Source of the DNA: Roseomonas marmotae
Lineage (GTDB): Bacteria; Pseudomonadota; Alphaproteobacteria; Acetobacterales; Acetobacteraceae
Assembly: GCF_017654485.1 (NCBI RefSeq)
Contig: NZ_CP061095.1
Span: forward strand, 206,501 to 270,500
DNA length: 64,000 nucleotides
Reading direction: 5' to 3'
The notes below the pieces were generated by a model. The model saw only the letters and a program-made list of their open reading frames with translations, was not told where the DNA came from and searched no databases. Both the position numbers and the translations under genes were made by a program. Below, in pieces: positions 49,745 through 59,961 of this stretch. How positions within the stretch are numbered: position 1 is the stretch's first letter; the number at the start of each line of letters is the position of its first letter.

Positions 49745-51104
49745 GTGGTGGAATGAAAGGGCTGGCATTCGAATGTCGCAGGGCAGCCATGGCGGTTCCC
49801 GCCTGGATCGCCGCCATCGTGGCAGCCATGGCGATGGAAGCCAGCCCCGCCCCCCAGAGCCCGGCCAGATGCATGCCGGTGAGGGCGGCAGGCACATAGA
49901 GGACCGCGCCGGCCAGCCGGGCCTTCAGCGCCGCACCCTGGCGGTCGATCGACATCAGCAGGGGTTCCAGCGCGAAGCTGGCGAAGCCGATACCGGAGGC
50001 GATTCCCAGCAGCATCATGACCGGATAGGCCGGCAGCGCCTCCGCCCCGCCCACCAGCCGCAGCAATGGCTGCCCCAGCAAGGCCAGCACCACCAGCAGC
50101 AGCGCCGAGCCGGCGGTGGAGGCCAGCAGCGCCCGGCGCAGCAGCGCGCCGATGGCACGGCGGTCGCGTGAGGCGGCGAGCCGCGCCAGCTCCGGGAAGA
50201 TGGCCGGGCTGAGGAAGCGGCCGGGCTTCAGGGCCGCCTCCCCGATCTGCCGCGCGATGGCGAAGAGCGCGGCCTCGGCCGGCCCCAGCACCGCGCCTGC
50301 GCAAAGCGCGCCCAGATGGCCGGAGGCGAGGGAGAGGGTGGCGGTGAGATTGGTGGTCCAGACGAAGGACCAGATGCCCGGATGAACCCGGGCGGCCGGC
50401 GGCGGCCGGCCCTCCCCGGCATCGCCGATCAGCCCGCGCTTCCTCAGCTCCCGCCAGGCGGCATAGACCAGAGAGAGGCCGCCCACGGCGGTCGCGATGT
50501 ACCAGACGGTCAGGAAGGCCGGCAGCCCGAGGCCCAGGAAGAAGGCGAGGCCGGCGCCGGCCAGCCGCACCAGCGCGCCGAGCGTGTCCCGCGTCGCCAG
50601 CACGTCGAATCGGTTGAACAGCCGCAGCAGCCCGGTGGGCGTGGCCATGACCATGAAGGCCGAGGAGGTGGCGTAGAGCGCCGCCATGCCCGCCAGTTCC
50701 GGCGCGATGTTGAAAAGCCCGCCGAGCCACCAGGCCACGGCGGCGCAGATCGCCATGCCCCCCAGGGCGGCGCCGGCATCCAGCCCGGCGGTGAAGCGGA
50801 CCAGGCTGCGGAACTCGGCGCGCTGCCCATGCTCCAGACTCGCGGCGCCGTAGCGCAGCACCGCCTGCCAGGACTGGAACTTGGTGATGGAGGAGGCGGC
50901 CTGCGCGAAGGCATGCATCAGCACCAGCACGCCGAAGGTCTCCACGCCCAGGGCGCGGAAGGCCAGGCCCGTGGCGGCGAGGTTGATCAGGCCCATCGCC
51001 GCCTTGCCACCCAGCATGGTCCCGGCATTTCGCAGCAGGCGCCGGGTGATCGTGTCAATATTGGCAGCCGTGGCGAGTCGCTCGCCCTCGGAGGATGCTG
51101 TCAC
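49719..51104 (-). CDS. Wzx/MATE-type polysaccharide or lipid flippase
   Basis: This is a 461-residue inner-membrane protein with about 12-14 helices, of the polysaccharide-biosynthesis (Wzx/MVF) type. It opens ITRRLLRNAGTMLGGKAAMGLINLAATGLAFRALGVETFGVLVLMHAFAQAASSITKFQSW, a pattern typical of O-antigen flippases. It is directly upstream of acp and spt on the same strand. It could flip a decorated sphingolipid or a polysaccharide intermediate, but no glycosyltransferase gene is present in the window, which favours the lipid idea (inference). Confidence 0.85.
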   Translation of the reverse strand: MTASSEGERLATAANIDTITRRLLRNAGTMLGGKAAMGLINLAATGLAFRALGVETFGVLVLMHAFAQAASSITKFQSWQAVLRYGAASLEHGQRAEFRSLVRFTAGLDAGAALGGMAICAAVAWWLGGLFNIAPELAGMAALYATSSAFMVMATPTGLLRLFNRFDVLATRDTLGALVRLAGAGLAFFLGLGLPAFLTVWYIATAVGGLSLVYAAWRELRKRGLIGDAGEGRPPPAARVHPGIWSFVWTTNLTATLSLASGHLGALCAGAVLGPAEAALFAIARQIGEAALKPGRFLSPAIFPELARLAASRDRRAIGALLRRALLASTAGSALLLVVLALLGQPLLRLVGGAEALPAYPVMMLLGIASGIGFASFALEPLLMSIDRQGAALKARLAGAVLYVPAALTGMHLAGLWGAGLASIAMAATMAAIQAGTAMAALRHSNASPFIPPPDNSVGLS

Positions 51105-51258
51105 GCTGGTCCTGTTCCCGACTCGGGTGCCCCGGGCGACATCGCGGCGGGCCAGTGCCCCGGAGGGGCGTCCCTCCCGCCCGGAGCGGGGCTCCGGCAG
51201 CGGGAGGACACAGCTTCTACCATGCCATCGGGCGGCGAACCAATGCCGCCCTGGCAGG

Positions 51259-52209
51259 TCAGGCCGTTACCAGCCCACCCATCCGCAGTGCCTTCTGCGC
51301 CATGGCCACCGCCCCCGCGCGGGAGCGGGCGGCGCCGACGAAGCGGCGGACATGCACGAAGACCGCGTCCGGCACGCCGGAGGCCTCGGCCAGCGCGGCC
51401 TCCTGCAGCCCTGCCCATTCCTCCGGCAGCGGCAGGCGCTGGGCGAAGGAATGCGGCTCAGGCGGCATGGCATCGACCATCCAGTTGCCGTTGGGCACGG
51501 GATAGACGGCATAGATCACCGGCAGCGCATGCGCGAAGACGGCATTCTTCCAGGGCATGCCGCGCTCCAGCTCCAGCACGCGCGGATCGGCCGAGGCCGC
51601 ATGCGCCGCCACCACCTTCGCATCGGCGGCCAGGCGGGAGCGAAGCACGGCCACGCGGCGGCGCAGCACCCCGTCCAGCAGCGCGACGGCCTGGAGGAAG
51701 GCGGCGTCCTCGGCCTGCTGGCGGCCTTCCTCCGGCGTGTCCCAGGTCAGGTTGCAATCGCCGACCAGGGCGGCGAGGTCCAGCGCCTCCCGGCTGCCGG
51801 CCACGCCGTTATCGACCTCGTCGATGCGGCGGATGAGGCTGCGGTCCAGCTCGGCGGCGATGGCGGGGGCCATGTCCTCGGCACCCTCGGCGCGCAGCAG
51901 GGCACGGAGCGCGTCCTGGCCAAAATGCTGCCAGACCAGTCCGGCGGAGCTGAAGGGCGTGCCGTCCTCCCGCGCCGGGGCACCACGCTGATGGTGGTCA
52001 TAGCGATGGGCGGCGGGGTCGTAGGACAGGCCCACATCCCAGACGTAATCCCCCTGCGCGATGGTGGCGGCGTCGCGCGTGCGGACAAGGCGGTGGTCCT
52101 GCCCCGGCGCATGCAAGCCCAGCGCGTGCCGCAGCACGACATAGGCAAAGGCCTCGTCGCAGTGGAAGCTGCCGCTATGGGTGACAAGAAGGGGGAGGGC
52201 GTCGGTCAT
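51259..52209 (-). CDS. MYG1 family (UPF0160) metal-dependent exonuclease-like protein
   Basis: This is a 316-residue DHH-like protein of the MYG1 family: VTHSGSFHCDEAFAYVVLR, YDHHQRGAP, DEVDNGVAGSREALDL and the C-terminal PHSFAQRLPLPEEWAGLQEAALAEASGVPDAVFVHVRRFVG. The eukaryotic member is a 3'-5' RNA exonuclease; the bacterial role is not defined. The start ATG is 130 bases from the divergent YhaO-like gene. It is co-directional with the flippase but separated by 154 bases containing a CCGGAGC/GCTCCGG hairpin, so it is probably a separate transcript. Confidence 0.88.
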   Translation of the reverse strand: MTDALPLLVTHSGSFHCDEAFAYVVLRHALGLHAPGQDHRLVRTRDAATIAQGDYVWDVGLSYDPAAHRYDHHQRGAPAREDGTPFSSAGLVWQHFGQDALRALLRAEGAEDMAPAIAAELDRSLIRRIDEVDNGVAGSREALDLAALVGDCNLTWDTPEEGRQQAEDAAFLQAVALLDGVLRRRVAVLRSRLAADAKVVAAHAASADPRVLELERGMPWKNAVFAHALPVIYAVYPVPNGNWMVDAMPPEPHSFAQRLPLPEEWAGLQEAALAEASGVPDAVFVHVRRFVGAARSRAGAVAMAQKALRMGGLVTA

Positions 52210-52339
52210 CGGTATTCCTGGCGGCTGCGGCGGGGGTTATGTCGCCTCCGCCCGGCCGGGACAACCGACGGCCAGCCCTGTCCCCCTGTCGCGCCTGCCC
52301 CGCCCGTGGCAGTTTACATTTCCTGAAACCGAGACGACC

Positions 52340-53611
52340 TTGCCCAGCTTCCGCTTCCTGCACGCCGCCGACCTGCATCTGGACAGCCCGCTGCGCGGGC
52401 TGGACGCCGATGCCAGCGCACCGGCGCAGCGCATCCGCCAGGCCAGCCGGGACGCGCTGGGCAACCTGGTGCGGCTGGCGCTGGCGGAGCAGGTGGATTT
52501 CCTGGTCGTGGCCGGCGACCTCTATGACGGCGACTGGCAGGATTTCCGCACCGGCCAAGCGCTGGTGGCCGCCTTCGCGCGGCTGACCCGCGCGGGCATC
52601 CGCATCGTCGCCATCCGTGGCAACCATGATGCCGACAGCGTGCTGACCCGGGACCTGCGCCTGCCGGAGGGCGCCACGCTGCTGGCGCACAAGGCGCCGC
52701 AGACGCTCTGCTTCGAGGAGCTGGGCGTCGCCTTCCACGGGCAGAGCTTCGCCCAGCGCGCGGTGGTGGAGAATATCGCCAGGGCTTATCCGAGGCCGCA
52801 TCCGGGCCTGTTCAACATCGGGCTGCTGCATACCGCCGCAGCCGGCCACGCGGCGCATGAGAACTACGCCCCCTGCAGCATCGAGCAGCTGGCGGGCCAT
52901 GGCTACGACTACTGGGCGCTGGGCCATGTGCATGAGAGGGCCGTGCTGCACCGCGAGCCCTGGATCGTCTTTCCCGGCAACCTGCAGGGCCGGCATGTCA
53001 ACGAGCCCGGCGCCAAGGGTGCCTCGCTGGTCACGGTGCGGGGCGGGCGGGTGGCCGATGTCAGCCACCAGCCGCTGGATACCGTGCGCTGGGACCGGCT
53101 CAGCATCGACTGCACGGGCACGGCCGACATGCCGGCCGTGCTGGACCGCGTGAGCGCCGCCATGCAGCGGGCGATGGACCGGGCGGAAGGGCGGCTGCTG
53201 GCGCTGCGCATCCAGCTTGAAGGCCCCTGCCCCGCCCATCTGGCGCTGGTCCGTGATGCCGCGGCGACGCGGGAGACCATCCGTTCCGCCGGCCTGGAGC
53301 TGAGTGAGGACGATCTCTGGATCGAGGATGTCCGCATCCGCACCCGCCCGGCACTGGAGCTTTCGGCCCTGCGTGCCCGCACCGACGCGGTGGGCCGGCT
53401 GGTCGGCGCCATCGAGGATCTGGCGGCCAGCCCGGACGAGGCCCTGGCCGCCCCTGTCCGCGACTATGCCGCCCGGCTGCTGGACCGCGCCGGGCTGCGC
53501 GAGGCGCTGGGCGAGGACCACCCCGCCGTCCTGGCGGCCGGGGGCACCCTGCCCCTGGAACTGCTCGAACGTGCCCGCGCCCTGCTGCTGGCACGGCTGG
53601 CCGAGGACTGA
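52340..53611 (+). CDS. DNA repair exonuclease, SbcD/YhaO-type metallophosphoesterase
   Basis: This is a 423-residue Mre11/SbcD-like nuclease: [15 protein letters not shown] (D-x-H), [36 protein letters not shown] and [12 protein letters not shown]. The C-terminal ~150 residues form the capping and partner-binding region. Start TTG 52340 puts the phosphoesterase strand at the N-terminus; the upstream open frame is unconvincing. The YhaN-type ATPase begins six bases after its stop, so the two are an operon and very likely one complex acting on DNA ends. Confidence 0.88.
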   Translation: MPSFRFLHAADLHLDSPLRGLDADASAPAQRIRQASRDALGNLVRLALAEQVDFLVVAGDLYDGDWQDFRTGQALVAAFARLTRAGIRIVAIRGNHDADSVLTRDLRLPEGATLLAHKAPQTLCFEELGVAFHGQSFAQRAVVENIARAYPRPHPGLFNIGLLHTAAAGHAAHENYAPCSIEQLAGHGYDYWALGHVHERAVLHREPWIVFPGNLQGRHVNEPGAKGASLVTVRGGRVADVSHQPLDTVRWDRLSIDCTGTADMPAVLDRVSAAMQRAMDRAEGRLLALRIQLEGPCPAHLALVRDAAATRETIRSAGLELSEDDLWIEDVRIRTRPALELSALRARTDAVGRLVGAIEDLAASPDEALAAPVRDYAARLLDRAGLREALGEDHPAVLAAGGTLPLELLERARALLLARLAED

Positions 53612-53617
53612 GCCGCC

Positions 53618-56600
53618 TTGCGCCTGACCAGCCTATCGCTACGCCACTACGGCAGCTTCGCCGACAGCAACCTGGAATTCGACCCCGCCCCGGGCCGGAT
53701 CAACCTTGTGCTGGCGCCCAATGGCGCCGGCAAGTCGGTGCTGCGCTCGGCGCTGGGGGACCTGCTCTTCGGCATCGGCGCGCAGACCCCGATGGGCTTC
53801 CGCCACGGCTATGCCGGCATGCGTATCCTGGCGCGGGGCACAGGCCCGGATGGCCGGCCATTCACGCTGGACCGCTCTAAAGGCCGCACGAATACCTTGC
53901 TGGATGACGCCGGCCAGCCGGTCGGCGCCGCCGGACTCGCGAGGCTGGCCGGCACCGCCGACCGGGCGCTGCTGGAACGCCTCTTCGCCCTGGATACCGA
54001 GCGGCTGCGGAGCGGCGGGCAAGGGTTGCTGGCCTCCGGCGGCGCGCTGGCGGAAGCATTGCTGCAGGCGGCGGGCGGTATGCGACAGGCCCGCACGCTT
54101 CGGCTGGCGCTGGAGGGGGACCGTGACCGCCTGGCCCCCACCCGCAAGCGCGCCCAGGCCCCCTTCTATGCGGCGCTGGACCGTCTGGCCACCAGCCGCC
54201 GGCTGCTGAAGGACAGCACGGTGCGGCCCGAAGGCTGGCAGCAGCGGGACCGCGCGCTGGCGGAGGCCATGCGGCAGCGGGAGGAAGCGCAGCAGGCCGC
54301 ACGGCAGGCCGGTGCCGCCATCCACCGGATGGAGCGCGTCCGCCGCATCCGCCCGCTGCTGGCACGGCTTGACGCAGCCAGCGCCTGGATGGCGGCCAAC
54401 CCGGATTCGCCGCAACTGCCGGAGGGGTTGCAGGACCGGCTCTCGGCGGCGCTGCGGATGGCGGAGCAGGGCACCGAAACCCTGCGCGTCGCCCGGCAGC
54501 GGCATGACGCCCTGCTGGAACAGGCGCGCGGCGTCACGCCGGATGCCACGCTGCTGGCGCAGGCCGAGGCCATCCGGGCCTTGCAGGAAGCCGCCGGCGC
54601 CGCCGCCAAGGCGCGCCTCGCCCTGCCGGAACTGGAAGAGACGCTGCGCGCCCTGGAGGCCGGCATGGCCGAGCACCGGCTGGCGCTGGGCCTGGCCGCC
54701 GATGCGCCGCTGCCGCCGCCGGCCCTGCTGCGGCAGGCGCGGGAGCTGGCCGAGGAACATGCCCGCCGCGCCATGGCGGCTGAGGCGCTGCCGGGCCGCA
54801 TCGCCGGCCTGGAAGCCGAATGGCGGGAGGCCGCCGAGGCCCTGCGCCGGATGCCCCCGGCGGAGGAGCCGGAGGAATTGACCGCCCTTCTGGCCGAGAT
54901 CGCGGCGGAGGGCGAGCCGGTGCGGCTGGCCACCGGCGCGGCGCGCGAGGTGGAGCAGGCCCGCGCCCGGCTGGCGGCGGAAACGGCCTGCCTGCCCGAG
55001 GTTTTGCGCACGGCCGGGGTCCTGCACGCCCTCTCTCCACCCCCTCCGGCCCTGCTGGAGCGGCTCTGGGAGGCGCGGGAAGCAGCGATGGATGCCGCGC
55101 GACGGGCCGAGGCCGAACACGCCCGCCTGGATGCGGCGCTGCGGCAGGCGCGGCAGGACCGCGCGGTGCTGGACCGCCAGGGGAGCCTGCCTGACGAGGC
55201 GGCGCTGGCCCACGCGCGGCGGCGGCGGGAGGAGGGCTGGCACCTGATCTTCCGGCGCGCCTTCGCCGGGCCTGTGGATGCTGCGGCGGAACAGGCCTTC
55301 GCCGGGGCGGAACCCCTGCCCCTGGCCTATGCCCGCGCCGTGGCCGAGGCGGATGCCATCGCCGACCAGCGGCTGCTGGAAGCGGAGCGGCTGACGCGCG
55401 CCGCCGACCTGGACGGGGCGATCCTGCGACAGCAGGCCGGCCTGGAACAGGCCGCCGAAGCCGCCCGCGCCGCGCGGGAGGAGGCTGTTGCAGCCGAAGC
55501 CGCCTGGACCGCCTTGCTGGAGCCCTGCGGGCTGGCGCCTGGCGCGCGGCGATCCGAGCTGGCGGCACTGCTGGCGCAGCGGGAGACCTGCCTGAAGGCC
55601 GCGCTGGCGCTCGAAGACGCGCTGGCGGCGGCCAGGGAGCTGGAAGCCCGGCAGGCGGCCCAGGCGAAGCGGCTGGCGCATGCCCTGGGGCTGGCCGGGG
55701 ACGGGCAGGACCTGCGCGCACTGCTCGACCTCGCCTCGGCCCGGCAGCGGGAGGCGCGTCGCGGGGTCGAGGCCCGCGCCGCCCTGGCCGCCCGGCACGA
55801 CACCGCCGCGCGCGACCTCGCCCAGGCTCGGCGGGATCTGGAGGAGGCGGAGGCGCGCATCGCCGCCTGGCGGCAGGAATGGGGCGAGGTGGCACGGCGC
55901 CTTGGCCGCGACCCGGAGGAGCGCGCCGGGCAGGGCATCGCCAGCCTCGCATTGTTCGAGGAGCTGCGCGGCCTCTCGGCGCAGGCTTCGGACCTCCGCG
56001 CCCGCGTCGCCGGGATGCGGGCGGAGATCGAGGGCTTCGGCGCGGAATGCCTGCGCCTGCACAAGGCTGTGACGGGCGCGGCGCCGGAGGATGTCTTCGC
56101 CGCCGCCCGCGCCCTGCGGCAGCGGCTGGAGCAGGAGGAGGCCGAGGCCTCGCGCCTCGCGCTGCTCCGGCAGCAGGCGGAAGCGGCGGAGCGGGAGGTG
56201 GAGACGGCCGGGCGGCAGGCGGCGGAGGCCGGTGCCGCGCTGCGCGGCGTGCTGGCCGAGGCCGGCGCCGGCACGGCCGAGGAAGCCACGCGGCGCCTGG
56301 CCCTGGCCGCCCTGTGGCGGGACCAGGCCGCCGCCCAGGCTTCCGCCCTGGAAGACCTGCGCCAGGCCGGCGACGGCCTGCCCCCCGAGGCGCTGCGGAC
56401 CGAGGCGGCGGAGCTGGCGGCCGAGACGCTGGAAGACCTGCTGGCGGCGGCGCGGGCGGAGCAGCAGGCGCAGCAGGATCGCATCGCCGAGGCCTCGGCG
56501 CAGGCGGCGCGGCTGCAGGCGGAGCTGGACGCGCTGCATGCCGATGACGGCGTCTCCCGCGCCGCGCAGGACCAGCAGGCCGCCATCGCCCAGCTGGGCC

Positions 56601-57100
56601 GCACGCTGGAGGAAGCCGTGCTGGCGCAACTGGCCGCCAGCCTGCTGGAGTCCGCCATGGGCCGGTTGCAGGAAGCGGGGGACGACGCGCTGCTGCGCCG
56701 CATCGGCGCAACCTTCGCCGCCCTGACGGAAGGCGCCTATCCCGCCGTGCAATCGCGCGAGGATGAGAAGGGCGTGGCGCATCTCGTCATCCGCCGCCGG
56801 GACTTCCCGGAGGAGGAGACGCTGGTGGAAGCCCTTTCCGAAGGCACGCGGGACCAGCTTTTCCTGGCGCTGCGCCTGGTGGCGATCGAGGACCAGGTGG
56901 CCGAGGGCACCTGCCTGCCCTTCCTGGGCGACGACATCCTGCAGAGCTTCGACGACCGTCGCGCCGCCGCGGCCTTCCGCGCGCTTCTGGACTTCAGCAC
57001 GACGGCGCAGGTGATCCTGCTGAGCCACCACCGGCACCTGGCCGGGATCGCGGCGGATGCGCTGCCGCCGGGCGCCCTGCATCTGCAAAGCCTGGAATAG
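53618..57100 (+). CDS. SbcC/YhaN-type AAA ATPase
   Basis: This is a 1160-residue ABC-type ATPase related to Rad50/SbcC (YhaN group). The N-terminal lobe carries [14 protein letters not shown] and Walker [13 protein letters not shown] (about residue 34). The C-terminal lobe has the signature [18 protein letters not shown] and Walker [15 protein letters not shown], then the H-loop [10 protein letters not shown]. Between them are about 900 residues of heptad-like, alanine/glutamate/arginine-rich coiled coil; I see no CxxC zinc hook. It starts with TTG six bases after the YhaO-like gene. The partner nuclease is presumably regulated by ATP-driven movement of this protein. Confidence 0.9.
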   Translation: MRLTSLSLRHYGSFADSNLEFDPAPGRINLVLAPNGAGKSVLRSALGDLLFGIGAQTPMGFRHGYAGMRILARGTGPDGRPFTLDRSKGRTNTLLDDAGQPVGAAGLARLAGTADRALLERLFALDTERLRSGGQGLLASGGALAEALLQAAGGMRQARTLRLALEGDRDRLAPTRKRAQAPFYAALDRLATSRRLLKDSTVRPEGWQQRDRALAEAMRQREEAQQAARQAGAAIHRMERVRRIRPLLARLDAASAWMAANPDSPQLPEGLQDRLSAALRMAEQGTETLRVARQRHDALLEQARGVTPDATLLAQAEAIRALQEAAGAAAKARLALPELEETLRALEAGMAEHRLALGLAADAPLPPPALLRQARELAEEHARRAMAAEALPGRIAGLEAEWREAAEALRRMPPAEEPEELTALLAEIAAEGEPVRLATGAAREVEQARARLAAETACLPEVLRTAGVLHALSPPPPALLERLWEAREAAMDAARRAEAEHARLDAALRQARQDRAVLDRQGSLPDEAALAHARRRREEGWHLIFRRAFAGPVDAAAEQAFAGAEPLPLAYARAVAEADAIADQRLLEAERLTRAADLDGAILRQQAGLEQAAEAARAAREEAVAAEAAWTALLEPCGLAPGARRSELAALLAQRETCLKAALALEDALAAARELEARQAAQAKRLAHALGLAGDGQDLRALLDLASARQREARRGVEARAALAARHDTAARDLAQARRDLEEAEARIAAWRQEWGEVARRLGRDPEERAGQGIASLALFEELRGLSAQASDLRARVAGMRAEIEGFGAECLRLHKAVTGAAPEDVFAAARALRQRLEQEEAEASRLALLRQQAEAAEREVETAGRQAAEAGAALRGVLAEAGAGTAEEATRRLALAALWRDQAAAQASALEDLRQAGDGLPPEALRTEAAELAAETLEDLLAAARAEQQAQQDRIAEASAQAARLQAELDALHADDGVSRAAQDQQAAIAQLGRTLEEAVLAQLAASLLESAMGRLQEAGDDALLRRIGATFAALTEGAYPAVQSREDEKGVAHLVIRRRDFPEEETLVEALSEGTRDQLFLALRLVAIEDQVAEGTCLPFLGDDILQSFDDRRAAAAFRALLDFSTTAQVILLSHHRHLAGIAADALPPGALHLQSLE

Positions 57101-57137
57101 ATCACCCGCACGGTTACCCCGAGAGGAGAGACACCCC

Positions 57138-58481
57138 ATGACTTCCTTCTTCCCCCGCTGGCCACTCGCGCGGGGCGGCGTCGTCGCACCCGATGAGCGG
57201 CTGCCCTGGGGCACCACCGGCGTCATGGGGGTGCAGCACCTGGTGGCCATGTCCGGCTCCACCATCCTCGGCCCGCTGCTGATGGGCTTCGACCCGAATC
57301 TGGCGATCCTCTTCTCCGGCATCGGCACGCTGATCTTCTTCGTGCTGACCGGCGGCCGGGTGCCCAGCTATCTCGGCTCCTCCTTCTCCTTCATCGCCGT
57401 GGTCATCGCCGTCACCGGCTATGCCGGCCAGGGGCCGAACCCGAATATCGGGCCGGCACTGGGGGGCATCATCGCCGCCGGCGCGCTCTACGCGCTGATC
57501 GGCCTCATCGTGATGGCCGCGGGCTCCCGCTGGATCGAGCGGCTGATGCCGCCGGCGGTCACGGGCGCGGTCGGCGCCGCCATCGGCCTGAACCTGGCGC
57601 CGGTCGCGGTGCGGGGCATCGAGGGCATAGGGCCGCATATCCTGGTGGCGCTGGGCACGCTGCTGGCGACGGCGCTGATCGCCGTCTATGCGCCGCTGCG
57701 TATCCGCCGCCTTTCCATCCTCTTCGGCATCGCCGCCGGCTATGCCTTCTATCTGCTGCTCGGCAACGGGCTGGGGATGCTGCCGCCGATCTCCTTCGCG
57801 GAGCTTGCGGCCACGCCCTGGCTTGGCATGCCCACGCTGCACGCGCCGAGCTTCGAGACGGGCGCGATGCTGCTGATCGCCCCGGTGGCCTTCATCCTCG
57901 TCGCCGAGAACCTCGGCCATATCAAGGCCATCGGCGCCATGACGGGCCGGGATCTCGACCCCTATATCGGCCGTGGCTTCCTGGGCGACGGCATCGCCAC
58001 CATGGTCTCCGGCGCCGGGGGCGGCACGGGCGTCACCACCTATGTCGAGAATATGGGCGTGATGGCCGTCACGCGCGTCTATTCCACCCTGGTCTTCGTG
58101 GTGGCGGCCGTCGCGGCCATCGCGCTGGGCTTCTCGCCCAAATTCGGCGCCCTGCTGCGCACCATCCCCGCTCCGGTGCTGGGCGGGCTGGCGGTGGTGG
58201 TCTTCGGGCTGATCGCGGCGGCGATGATCCGGCTCTGGGTCGATAATCGCGTCGACTTCTCCGACCCGCGCAACCTGCTGACCGTCGGCGTCGCGCTGGT
58301 CATGGGCGCGGGGGATTTCTCCGTCACGATCGGCGGCTTCTCCATCGCCGGCATCGGCACGGCCACCGTCGCCGCCATCGGCCTCTACCAGTTGCTTGGC
58401 ATCGGGCGGCGGGATCGGGTGGAAGTGTTGCCCGGCCTCTCGGAAGCCGATGCGGCGCCTGAGCAGCGGCGCCCGCACTGA
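57138..58481 (+). CDS. NCS2 family nucleobase permease (RutG/UraA-like)
   Basis: This is a 447-residue symporter with about 14 helices for uracil, xanthine or similar bases. Diagnostic stretches are GVVAPDERLPWGTTGVMGVQHLVAM, DPNLAILFSGIGTLIFFVLTGGRVPSYLGSSFSFI, VAENLGHIKAIGAMTGRDLDPYIGRGFLGDG and TYVENMGVMAVTRVYST. The overall pattern follows E. coli RutG (pyrimidine permease) closely. GAGAGGAGAG at 57121-57130 precedes the ATG 57138. No rut or other pyrimidine catabolic gene is adjacent. A hairpin follows the stop. Confidence 0.9.
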   Translation: MTSFFPRWPLARGGVVAPDERLPWGTTGVMGVQHLVAMSGSTILGPLLMGFDPNLAILFSGIGTLIFFVLTGGRVPSYLGSSFSFIAVVIAVTGYAGQGPNPNIGPALGGIIAAGALYALIGLIVMAAGSRWIERLMPPAVTGAVGAAIGLNLAPVAVRGIEGIGPHILVALGTLLATALIAVYAPLRIRRLSILFGIAAGYAFYLLLGNGLGMLPPISFAELAATPWLGMPTLHAPSFETGAMLLIAPVAFILVAENLGHIKAIGAMTGRDLDPYIGRGFLGDGIATMVSGAGGGTGVTTYVENMGVMAVTRVYSTLVFVVAAVAAIALGFSPKFGALLRTIPAPVLGGLAVVVFGLIAAAMIRLWVDNRVDFSDPRNLLTVGVALVMGAGDFSVTIGGFSIAGIGTATVAAIGLYQLLGIGRRDRVEVLPGLSEADAAPEQRRPH

Positions 58482-58494
58482 AGTCCTGGCGCGG

Positions 58495-58515
58495 GGTGCG
58501 GGATCACCCCGCACC
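58495..58515. terminator. Hairpin between convergent permease and aldolase genes
   Basis: The arms GGTGCGGG (58495-58502) and CCCGCACC (58508-58515) are perfectly complementary with a five-base loop, located between two convergent stops (58481 and 58533). There is no T-tract, but position and strength suit a bidirectional terminator. Confidence 0.55.
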
Positions 58516-58532
58516 GGAGCATTCCTCAGTCC

Positions 58533-59195
58533 CTAGGCGGTCCTGCGTCCGGGATGCAGGCGTGCCCAGGCCGCCACGAAATCCCTTGCCCTGGCAGCGA
58601 CCTCGCCCGGTGTCATGCCGGGCTTGAACAGCGCCGAGCCCAGTCCGAAGCCGGCGGCGCCCGCTTCCAGGTAGGGTTCCATGTTGCCGGGCGTGATGCC
58701 GCCCACCGGCAGCAGCCGCGTGCCAGGCGGCAGCACCGCGCGCATGGCCTTCATCACATTCGGGCCGACCAGCTCCGCCGGGAAGATCTTCAGCGCCGTC
58801 GCGCCGGCAGCTAGGGCGGCGAAAGCCTCGGTCGGCGTGGCGACGCCGGGCGTGCAGATCAACCCGGACCGCGCTGCGGCGGCGATCACGGCGGTATCGG
58901 CATGCGGCGTCACCACCAGTTCCGCCCCCAGTGCCTCGAGGCGCTCCACCTCCGCCGCCTGCATCACGGTGCCCGCGCCCACCAGCGTATCCTGCGGCAG
59001 GGAGCGGCGCAGGATGGCGATGCTGTCGAAGGGCTGCGGAGAATTCAGCGGCACCTCGATCAGGCGGAAGCCGGCCTCGTGCAGCACGGTGCCGGTGGCC
59101 TCTGCTTCCTCCGGCCGCAGGCCGCGCAGGATGGCGATCAACGGCAGGCCGGCCATGGCGGCATCGAAGCGGGCCTGAAAGGGCGTCGTGGTCAT
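58533..59195 (-). CDS. dgoA: 2-dehydro-3-deoxy-6-phosphogalactonate aldolase
   Basis: This is a class I KDPG/KDPGal aldolase of 220 residues that cleaves the 2-keto-3-deoxy-6-phosphosugar acid to pyruvate and glyceraldehyde 3-phosphate. It opens LPLIAILRGLRPEEAEATGTVLHEAGFRLIEVPLNSPQPFDSI, the pattern of DgoA rather than Eda, with the Schiff-base lysine in ATALKIFPAELVGP and the phosphate loop PVGGITPGNM. The matching KDGal kinase and dehydratase are not in the window. It appears to stand alone, with 91 bases separating it from msrQ upstream. Confidence 0.88.
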   Translation of the reverse strand: MTTTPFQARFDAAMAGLPLIAILRGLRPEEAEATGTVLHEAGFRLIEVPLNSPQPFDSIAILRRSLPQDTLVGAGTVMQAAEVERLEALGAELVVTPHADTAVIAAAARSGLICTPGVATPTEAFAALAAGATALKIFPAELVGPNVMKAMRAVLPPGTRLLPVGGITPGNMEPYLEAGAAGFGLGSALFKPGMTPGEVAARARDFVAAWARLHPGRRTA

Positions 59196-59286
59196 GGCTG
59201 GGGCCTCCCTGGCCGGCGCATCACGGGGCGGGGCCGCGCTCCGTGGATTCCCGTGCTACGACGGCCCACAGGCAGGGTCAAACGGT

Positions 59287-59961
59287 TCAGGCTGGTGGCG
59301 CCAGCGTAGTGGCGGGACGCGCACTCCTCCCGCGCCGCTCGGCCCGTCGGCGGCGCGGCACCAGCCGCAGCAGCAGCAGCCCGGCCACGATGGCGGCATA
59401 GATCACGGGCTCCGCCGGCCAGGACTTCACCGACAGCACGAAATGCACCGCCACCAGGGCGATGGCCGGGTAGACCAGCTTGTGCAGCCTGGTCCATTTC
59501 GGCCCCAGCCTGCGGATGGAAAATCGGTTGGAGGTGGCGGCCAGCGGCACCAGCATCAGCAGCGCCGCGAAGCCGATGGTGATGTAGTAACGCTTCAGGA
59601 TATCTGCCGAGATCGCTGCCCAGCTCAGCCCCTGGTCCAGCAGCAGATAGGTGGCGAAGTGCAGGACGGCATAGAGGAAGGCCAGCAACCCCAGCGCGCG
59701 GCGGTAGCGCAGCAGACTCAGGTCGGCGAAGCGCCGCAGCGGCGTGACGCAGAGCCCGAGGATCAGGAAGCGCAGCGCCCAGAGGCCGAGCCGGTGCTCC
59801 AGCTCCCGCGCCGGATCGGCGCCAAGCTGGTTCGAGACGGTGAGCCAGACGATCCAGGCCAGTGGCAACAGGCCCAGCAGATAGCAGGCCAGTGACGGAA
59901 TGCGCGCCGTCGCCGCATTGATGCGGTGCGAGAGCGGCATGGGGATGGCGGTACCCGACAT
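59287..59961 (-). CDS. msrQ: MsrQ, heme membrane subunit of periplasmic methionine sulfoxide reductase
   Basis: This is a 224-residue integral membrane protein of the ferric-reductase-like family with about six helices. It passes electrons from the quinone pool or flavin to MsrP. Conserved features include LGLWALRFLILGLCVTPLRR, RYRRALGLLAFLYAVLHFATYL (heme-ligand histidine), KRYYITIGFAALLMLVPLAATSN and WTRLHKLVYPAIALVAVHFVLSVK. The C-terminus is arginine-rich. Its start overlaps the msrP stop, so the two are translationally coupled. Confidence 0.92.
   Translation of the reverse strand: MSGTAIPMPLSHRINAATARIPSLACYLLGLLPLAWIVWLTVSNQLGADPARELEHRLGLWALRFLILGLCVTPLRRFADLSLLRYRRALGLLAFLYAVLHFATYLLLDQGLSWAAISADILKRYYITIGFAALLMLVPLAATSNRFSIRRLGPKWTRLHKLVYPAIALVAVHFVLSVKSWPAEPVIYAAIVAGLLLLRLVPRRRRAERRGRSARPATTLAPPA

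Noticed and set aside
53639..57328. A 1229-codon open frame antisense to the YhaN-type gene
   Set aside because: It is Gln/Arg/Gly-rich with no domain signature and mirrors the third-position GC bias of the real gene on the other strand.
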